NCBI GenBank assembly: GCA_031274075.1
Contig: JAISQQ010000454.1
Coordinates: 1 to 5,340, forward strand
Source: Accumulibacter sp.
GTDB lineage: Bacteria; Pseudomonadota; Gammaproteobacteria; Burkholderiales; Rhodocyclaceae
DNA length: 5,340 nt
Direction: 5' to 3'
The notes under the pieces are model-generated. The model had not been told where the DNA came from. It searched no databases and saw only the letters and a program-made list of their open reading frames with translations. The position numbers and the translations under genes were made by a program. The stretch's first letter is position 1; each line of letters starts with the position of its first letter. Below are positions 1 through 5,340 of this stretch, in pieces.

Positions 1-47
1 CCGCTGATCCGGCCTGGCGCGCAAAAAAGTGTAATTCGTTCCATCGC

Positions 48-53
48 AAGGAG
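48..53 (+). promoter_or_regulatory. Ribosome binding site of the small winged-helix-like gene
   Basis: AAGGAG lies 5 nt before the ATG at 59 (AAGGAGA if the next base is counted). It is a near-perfect Shine-Dalgarno match and fixes this start, since no other in-frame start with a better site is visible. The 47 bases before it hold no recognisable gene or terminator. Confidence 0.75.
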
Positions 54-58
54 ACAAG

Positions 59-307
59 ATGACCTCAACCGCCGTTCTTTCGCATCTCAAGAAACACGGG
101 CAACTCCTCGACAGCGAGATCTCGGCGCTGACCAAGATTCCGCTGGATGAAATTCGCCGGGCGATCGAGGATCTGTCCCGCCGCGGCGAAATTTCGCTGT
201 GCTCGGTAACCCGGTACAAGAACGGGGCTTCGGTCGAAGGGCTGCAATGCCGCATCTCCGGCTACTACCCGCCCGCCGCGCCGGGCCGGAAACCGGCGGC
301 GCATTGA
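59..307 (+). CDS. Small winged-helix-like protein, possible DNA-binding regulator
   Basis: This encodes 82 residues. Residues 4-45 read as a compact helix-turn-helix or winged-helix fold: a first helix (AVLSHLKKHG), a short second helix (LLDSEISALT), a likely recognition helix (LDEIRRAIEDLSRRGE), then a beta strand (ISLCSVTRY) and a wing-like turn (KNGASVEG). The tail (residues 65-82) is basic and proline-rich (YYPPAAPGRKP) and looks disordered. No signal peptide or membrane segment is present, so it should be cytosolic. The fold is inferred from the helix pattern; no catalytic residues are visible, and target genes and exact family are unknown. C48 and C64 could matter, but two cysteines alone are not evidence of a metal site. 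The gene is convergent with the amidotransferase gene, and its TGA stop lies only 4 nt before a heptad/hairpin repeat, which leaves its own C-terminus unaltered. The Shine-Dalgarno match and clean start make it likely to be real. Confidence 0.7.
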   Translation: MTSTAVLSHLKKHGQLLDSEISALTKIPLDEIRRAIEDLSRRGEISLCSVTRYKNGASVEGLQCRISGYYPPAAPGRKPAAH

Positions 308-311
308 TATT

Positions 312-410
312 CCAGAGGACTGAAGACAGAGGACAGAAGACAGTAATATTTGCGGGCGCGAAGCGCCCGGTAACTGAACTGTCCTCTGTCATCTGTCATC
401 TGTCCTCTGA
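312..410. repeat. Composite heptad-hairpin-heptad repeat, copy 1 (4+4 heptads)
   Basis: Four phased 7-bp units on + (315-342: GAGGACT, GAAGACA, GAGGACA, GAAGACA) are followed by a 10-nt spacer GTAATATTTG (343-352). Next come a perfect hairpin CGGGCGC-GAA-GCGCCCG (353-369), a second 10-nt spacer GTAACTGAAC (370-379), and four units in the opposite direction (380-407; on - GAGGACA, GATGACA, GATGACA, GAGGACA). Imperfect 11-bp terminal inverted repeats bound it (312-322 and 400-410, two mismatches). A related copy lies inverted at 4828-4947. By my hand alignment the shared 93-bp core is roughly 88% identical, apart from three extra heptads in copy 2. It separates two convergent genes, and its right arm encodes the end of the amidotransferase. 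No target-site duplication is evident and it encodes no transposase, so any mobility would have to be supplied in trans. No T tract follows the hairpin on either strand. Confidence 0.9.
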
Positions 411-1181
411 TTTCAGTCCCCTGATAACGCCGTCGGAGAACATCACCACGCGCTCGACCGGCAAAGGCGACCACACCTCGTTGTCGGTCAATGGCAGGGT
501 GGCGACCAGCGCGACGCGATCGTCGGGCGTCGTCACTTCGGCAAAATCGACCGTGACGTCCTCGTCCTTGAGATGCGCGACGGCGAAGGGCGCCTGGCGG
601 ATGAGGTAATGGAGCTCGGTCGAACGGTGGGCGAACAGGTAGTCGCCGTTGGAAAGAAGAAAGTTGAACGGGCCGAAGCGCCGCGTCTCTGACGCGAAGC
701 CGTCGAGCACCTCGCGCAAGGCCGACGGCTCGGGCGCGGCGTCCGGAAACCGGTTCTTCAAGGTTTGCAGCAGATGGCAGAACGCCCGCTCGCTGTCGGT
801 CTGCCCGACCGGGAGATAGCTCCCGTCCAGATCCGGCGAATAATCGGTCAGATCGCCGTTGTGCGCGAATATCCAGTAGCGTCCCCACAATTCGCGCATG
901 AACGGATGCGTGTTCTCCAGCCCGGTGGGGCCTTGCGTCGCCTTGCGGATGTGGGCGATCGCGTTGACCGAACGGATCGGATAACGGCGCACGAACCCGG
1001 CCACGGGCGAGCCGCAGGACGGCTGCGGATCGAGGAAGAGGCGCACGCCCCGGCCCTCGAAAAAAGCGATCCCCCAGCCGTCGCCGTGCCTGCCCGTGCC
1101 GCCGCCGCGCGCCTGGAAGCCGGTAAAGGAAAAACAAATGTCTGTTGGGACGTTGCAATTCATCCCGAGAAGCTCGCACAT
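396..1181 (-). CDS. yafJ: YafJ-type class II glutamine amidotransferase
   Basis: This 261-residue cytosolic N-terminal-nucleophile glutamine amidotransferase resembles E. coli YafJ over its whole length. Such domains hydrolyse glutamine through an N-terminal cysteine to release ammonia; the acceptor for YafJ-type proteins is not established. The start at 1181 gives MCELLGMN, which puts the catalytic Cys at position 2, exposed once Met is removed. AAGGAG lies 8 nt upstream. An upstream in-frame ATG at 1256 would bury the Cys and is rejected. Visible motifs are RGGGTGRHGDGWGIAF (25-40), HIRKAT (77-82), NTHPFMRELWG (90-100), the oxyanion-hole motif FAHNGDL (105-111, N108/G109), GQTDSERAF (126-134) and PLTDNEVWSPL (230-240). 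No synthase domain is fused to it. It is probably transcribed alone, because a terminator separates it from the upstream tyrB gene. The last residues SEDR and the TGA stop come from the repeat at 312-410, so the native C-terminus has been replaced by a short extension. Confidence 0.93.
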   Translation of the reverse strand: MCELLGMNCNVPTDICFSFTGFQARGGGTGRHGDGWGIAFFEGRGVRLFLDPQPSCGSPVAGFVRRYPIRSVNAIAHIRKATQGPTGLENTHPFMRELWGRYWIFAHNGDLTDYSPDLDGSYLPVGQTDSERAFCHLLQTLKNRFPDAAPEPSALREVLDGFASETRRFGPFNFLLSNGDYLFAHRSTELHYLIRQAPFAVAHLKDEDVTVDFAEVTTPDDRVALVATLPLTDNEVWSPLPVERVVMFSDGVIRGLKSEDR

Positions 1182-1189
1182 CGCTTGAA

Positions 1190-1195
1190 CTCCTT
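1190..1195 (-). promoter_or_regulatory. Ribosome binding site of the amidotransferase gene
   Basis: On the - strand AAGGAG lies 8 nt before the ATG at 1181. It decides between this start and the longer reading frame from 1256, and agrees with the need for an N-terminal catalytic cysteine. Confidence 0.85.
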
Positions 1196-1348
1196 TTGGA
1201 AGCGGTCTCGACAGCCCTCCGCGGGCCGCGCCGGCTGATTGTCGATTGCCGGACACGGCGCGGAGCGCGGACGAAGAAGTAGTCTATTTTCCACGAATCG
1301 GCCGTGGTACGGCAATGCGTCCGTAGCGGCCCGCCGGGACGGACGCCC

Positions 1349-1375
1349 AAAAAAGCGCCGGATGTCCGGCGCTTT
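1349..1375 (-). terminator. Intrinsic terminator downstream of the aminotransferase gene
   Basis: A perfect 11-bp inverted repeat (1352-1362 and 1365-1375, AAAGCGCCGGA / TCCGGCGCTTT, centre TG) is followed on the - strand by six T residues (1354 down to 1349). This is a textbook Rho-independent terminator for transcription coming from tyrB, about 54 bp past its stop. On + the downstream T run at 1385-1390 is separated from the stem by 9 nt, so function on + is less likely. The terminator implies that the amidotransferase gene has its own promoter within 1196-1348. Confidence 0.9.
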
Positions 1376-1388
1376 CGGCGATCGTTTT

Positions 1389-1409
1389 TTCAGGCTTCAG
1401 GCGTCAGCC
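1389..1409. repeat. Short heptad tandem (TTCAGGC type, three units)
   Basis: TTCAGGC, TTCAGGC and GTCAGCC follow each other in exact 7-nt phase; the third unit has two mismatches. They sit between the tyrB stop and its terminator. The unit differs from the GANGACA heptads of the two large repeats. Three units can arise by chance or slippage, so this is only a weak repeat call. Confidence 0.45.
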
Positions 1410-1428
1410 GGAAATCCGCGGCGCGGCG

Positions 1429-2631
1429 TCACAGCACGGCGGCAATCGCCTTGGCCACGTAGTCGATGTTCCCGCTGTTCAGCGCGGCGACGCAGATCCG
1501 CCCGGTGTTGACCGCATAGACGCCGAACTCGCTTTGCAGCCGGGCCACCTGCCCGGCATCCAGCCCGGTGTAGGAGAACATGCCGCGTTGCCGGGTGATG
1601 AAGGAGAAATCCTGGGCGACCCCGGCGGCCTTGAGCCTGTCCGCCAGGCCGCCGCGCATCTGCTTGATCCGCTCGCGCATGCCGGCCAGTTCGCTTTCCC
1701 ACGCCTGGCGCAGTTCCGCGCTGGCCAGCACGGCCGCGACGATCGCGCCGCCCAGGGTCGGCGGGCTGGAGTAGTTGAAACGGATGACGCGCTTGATTTG
1801 CGACAAGACCCGCGCCGATTCGTCCCTCGACGCCGTGACCACCGACAGCGCCCCGATGCGTTCGCCGTAAAGCGAAAACGACTTGGAACACGAGGTCGAG
1901 ATGAAGAACTGCAAGCCGGAGGCGGCGAACAGTTCGAGCGCCACGGCGTCCTCGCCGATGCCGTCGGCGAATCCCTGGTAGGCCATGTCGATGAACGGCA
2001 CCAGGGCGCGCGCCCTGGATATTTCGACGAGCTCGCGCCATTGGGCGGCGGAGAGGTCGGCTCCGGTCGGGTTGTGGCAGCAGGCGTGCAGGACGACGAT
2101 CGAACCCGCGGGAAGCGCGCCAAGAGCGGATTTCATCGCCGCGAAGTCGACGCCGCGCGTCGCCGCGTCGTAGTAAGGATAGGTATCGACCTTGAATCCC
2201 GCGTTTTCGAAAATCGCCCGATGGTTCTCCCAGCTCGGGCTGCTGATGTGGACGGCGGCGTCCGGCCGCAGGCGCTTGAGATAATCGGCGCCGATCTTGA
2301 GCGCGCCGGTGCCGCCCAACGCCTGCGCCGTCACCACCCGGCCCTCGGCCAGGAGCGGCGAGTCCTTGCCGAAGAGCATCGCCTGCACCGCCTTGTTGTA
2401 CGCGGCGAGGCCGTCGATCGGCAGGTAGCCGTGGCTGGGCATGCTTTCGAGGCGGGCCCGCTCGACCTTCCGGACGACGTCCAGCAGTGGCACCTTGCCG
2501 CTATCGTCGCAATACACGCCGGAGCCCAGATTCACCTTGCTCGTCCTGGAGTCCGCGTTGAACGCTTCGGTTATGCCGAGAATCGGATCGCGCGGAGCCA
2601 TCTCCACGGAGGAAAAAATCGATACAGTCAT
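1429..2631 (-). CDS. tyrB: Aromatic amino acid aminotransferase (class I, PLP-dependent)
   Basis: This 400-residue protein is full length for the aspartate/aromatic aminotransferase subgroup (I-alpha). It is expected to move the amino group between glutamate and phenylpyruvate, 4-hydroxyphenylpyruvate or oxaloacetate in the cytosol, as the last step of Phe/Tyr synthesis or in Asp metabolism. The PLP lysine is K250 in STSCSKSFSLYGERIG. Other cofactor and substrate residues by alignment with E. coli AspC/TyrB are GGTGA (106-110), W134, N187 of HNPTG, D215 and Y218 of FIDMAYQG, R258, R284 (side-chain carboxylate, like AspC R292) and R378 (alpha-carboxylate, like R386). The N-terminus IFSSVEMAPRDPILG matches the family, so the start at 2631 is preferred over M11, although its Shine-Dalgarno is weak (GAGTGA). 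It is divergent from uvrB and closed by its own terminator. Sequence alone does not separate TyrB from AspC substrate preference; TyrB is favoured by overall resemblance to betaproteobacterial aromatic aminotransferases. Confidence 0.93.
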   Translation of the reverse strand: MTVSIFSSVEMAPRDPILGITEAFNADSRTSKVNLGSGVYCDDSGKVPLLDVVRKVERARLESMPSHGYLPIDGLAAYNKAVQAMLFGKDSPLLAEGRVVTAQALGGTGALKIGADYLKRLRPDAAVHISSPSWENHRAIFENAGFKVDTYPYYDAATRGVDFAAMKSALGALPAGSIVVLHACCHNPTGADLSAAQWRELVEISRARALVPFIDMAYQGFADGIGEDAVALELFAASGLQFFISTSCSKSFSLYGERIGALSVVTASRDESARVLSQIKRVIRFNYSSPPTLGGAIVAAVLASAELRQAWESELAGMRERIKQMRGGLADRLKAAGVAQDFSFITRQRGMFSYTGLDAGQVARLQSEFGVYAVNTGRICVAALNSGNIDYVAKAIAAVL

Positions 2632-2701
2632 TGAAAATCACTCATGAAGTTGAAGGGAACCGAAAAACGCCGCCCTTCCCCGGCAGTCGGCCGCGGCAGG
2701 A

Positions 2702-2727
2702 ATTCGGCGGGGAGATTCGGCTGGAAG
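2702..2727 (+). repeat. Tandem 13-bp direct repeat in the tyrB-uvrB divergent region
   Basis: ATTCGGCGGGGAG (2702-2714) is followed directly by ATTCGGCTGGAAG (2715-2727), 11 of 13 positions identical. It lies upstream of uvrB where a -35 element or activator site would sit. It could be a pair of half-sites for a regulator or a chance duplication. No LexA-like CTGT-N8-ACAG box is visible in the intergenic region. Confidence 0.4.
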
Positions 2728-2740
2728 GATGGAAGCAACG

Positions 2741-2750
2741 TAGAATTCTA
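2741..2750. promoter_or_regulatory. Palindromic -10-like element TAGAATTCTA between tyrB and uvrB
   Basis: TAGAAT (2741-2746) matches TATAAT at 5 of 6 positions. The perfect palindrome TAGAATTCTA offers the same -10 on both strands. On + a start site 7 nt downstream would fall on the A of the uvrB ATG at 2753. On - it would give a tyrB leader of about 100 nt. No convincing -35 is present on either strand (TTGGAA on - at 2775-2770 has 19-bp spacing), so the promoter call is tentative. Confidence 0.4.
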
Positions 2751-2752
2751 GC

Positions 2753-4870
<2,118 letters not shown>

Positions 4871-5025
4871 CAGATGACGGTCCAGTTACCGGGCGCGAAG
4901 CGCCCGCAAGAATTACTGTCTTCTGTCTTCCGTCTTCTGTCCTCTGATCAGCCAAACTCGTAACTCTCCGTGACATGCTCTTGCCGCGCCTGATGTCCGG
5001 CGAGTCATCCTTGCAATGCTCAACC

Positions 5026-5054
5026 ATGAGATTATGCGCACATTGTGCTATGAT
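5026..5054 (+). promoter_or_regulatory. Extended -10 promoter of the antitoxin gene
   Basis: TGC-TATGAT (5046-5054) is an extended -10 element with 5 of 6 matches in the hexamer. ATGAGA (5026-5031) sits at 17-bp spacing as a weak -35 (4 of 6). Transcription would begin near 5061, giving a leader of about 18 nt that contains GGAGG. This gives the locus its own promoter downstream of the uvrB repeat. Confidence 0.6.
5038..5048. promoter_or_regulatory. Candidate autoregulatory operator palindrome
   Basis: GCACATTGTGC is a perfect 5-bp inverted repeat around one base, abutting the -10 hexamer. Ribbon-helix-helix antitoxins of the RelB/DinJ type commonly repress their own promoter through short palindromes placed like this, so it is a plausible operator. 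Binding is inferred from position and family only. Confidence 0.4.
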
Positions 5055-5067
5055 CGGCAACATGAAT

Positions 5068-5072
5068 GGAGG
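5068..5072 (+). promoter_or_regulatory. Ribosome binding site of the antitoxin gene
   Basis: GGAGG lies 7 nt before the ATG at 5080. It favours that start over the in-frame ATG at 5062, whose use would place the GGAGG inside the coding sequence. Confidence 0.8.
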
Positions 5073-5079
5073 TTTGATC

Positions 5080-5340
5080 ATGGCTGTTTCCAACATCAAT
5101 ATTCGCGTCGACAGCGAAGTGAAAGCGCAAGCCCAACATATTTTCGCCCTGCTTGGATTGGACATGAGCGCCGCCGTGAATATTTTCCTGCGGCAGGCTG
5201 TCCGCCAGCGCGGCATACCTTTCCTCTTGACGACGGAGCCGTCGAGGCCGGTACGCAAAACGCCCCAACTCGGCGCTTGGGAAGGCAAAGTACGCTTGTC
5301 CGATGATTTTGACGCGCCGCTTGAGGATTTTGGGGAATAT
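5080..5340 (+). CDS. RelB/DinJ-family type II antitoxin (3' end cut by window)
   Basis: 87 codons are visible with no stop. The N-terminal half (residues 1-50, beginning MAVSNINIRVDSEVK) is a RelB/DinJ ribbon-helix-helix: the beta strand NINIRVD (5-11), helix 1 EVKAQAQHIFALLG (13-26), and helix 2 MSAAVNIFLRQAVRQRG (29-45), followed by IPFLL. It would dimerise and bind DNA. The C-terminal part (64-87, LGAWEGKVRLSDDFDAPLEDFGEY) resembles the toxin-neutralising tail found in antitoxins paired with PIN-domain VapC toxins, so the partner may be a VapC-like RNase rather than a YafQ/RelE one. This is an inference, because the toxin lies beyond the window. The tail pattern normally ends at about this point, so probably only the last codon or two are missing. 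It has its own promoter, a candidate operator and a good Shine-Dalgarno. The gene is less GC-rich at its 5' end than its neighbours, as is common for transferred toxin-antitoxin loci. Confidence 0.88.
   Translation, partial: MAVSNINIRVDSEVKAQAQHIFALLGLDMSAAVNIFLRQAVRQRGIPFLLTTEPSRPVRKTPQLGAWEGKVRLSDDFDAPLEDFGEY

Noticed and set aside
353..369. Intrinsic terminator at the hairpin of repeat copy 1 (and likewise copy 2)
   Set aside because: The 7-bp GC-rich stem is strong, but no T run follows it on either strand. An effect on transcription or RNA stability is possible but not shown.
199..609. An open reading frame through repeat copy 1 and a matching one on the - strand through copy 2 (shared peptide around [21 protein letters not shown])
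   Set aside because: The shared peptide follows from the shared nucleotide repeat, whose pyrimidine-rich arm lacks stops in this direction. There is no Shine-Dalgarno, the flanking parts are antisense to real genes, and differences between copies do not favour silent positions.
1182..1348. Promoter for the amidotransferase gene, e.g. TAGACT at 1286-1281 on -, and the small hairpin CCACG...CGTGG at 1291-1307
   Set aside because: A promoter is expected here because of the terminator upstream, but I found no -35/-10 pair with acceptable spacing. The 5-bp hairpin is too weak to name.
1534..2634. Long + strand reading frame antisense to tyrB
   Set aside because: Same reason: tyrB on - has all catalytic residues, and the + frame is rich in Arg/Gly/Ala as expected from a GC-rich antisense frame.
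2632..2752. LexA (SOS) box upstream of uvrB
   Set aside because: I looked for CTGT-N8-ACAG and the E. coli type box and saw neither, so SOS control from this region is not supported.

Overview
The window looks like chromosomal DNA from a GC-rich betaproteobacterium, perhaps of the Rhodocyclales/Sterolibacterium type. This is inferred from the protein sequences and from an aromatic aminotransferase gene lying divergent from uvrB, an arrangement I associate with betaproteobacteria. No rRNA or other lineage marker is present to confirm it.

Layout from left to right: (1) a small winged-helix-like protein gene on + (59-307); (2) a YafJ-type class II glutamine amidotransferase gene on - (396-1181), convergent with it; (3) a strong intrinsic terminator on - (1349-1375) that closes the next transcript; (4) a tyrB-type aromatic aminotransferase gene on - (1429-2631); (5) a 121-bp divergent promoter region; (6) a full-length uvrB on + (2753-4870); (7) a promoter with a small palindrome, followed by a RelB/DinJ-family antitoxin gene on + (5080 to the window end). 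The antitoxin gene is cut by the window edge probably only a codon or so before its end, and its toxin would lie just outside. There is no gene-free stretch longer than 300 bases; the longest are about 250 bp (1182-1428) and 210 bp (4871-5079).

The most unusual content is a pair of inverted copies of a composite repeat, at 312-410 and 4828-4947. Both copies follow one strict plan: a phased array of 7-bp units (consensus GANGACA), a 10-nt spacer, a 17-nt perfect hairpin (7-bp stem, 3-nt loop), a second 10-nt spacer, and a second heptad array running in the opposite direction. The heptad counts are 4+4 in the first copy and 7+4 in the second, so they differ by exactly 21 bp. In both copies the same arm (the side carrying the GTTAC spacer) runs into the 3' end of a conserved gene and supplies its last codons and its TGA stop. 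The amidotransferase therefore ends in ...SEDR and UvrB ends in a repeat-encoded tail of about 14 residues. The hairpin loop is flipped relative to the flanks between the two copies.

The genes are mostly housekeeping: amino-acid transamination, nucleotide excision repair and a putative glutamine hydrolase. They do not form one operon. The accessory character comes from the repeats and the toxin-antitoxin locus that begins directly after the second repeat.
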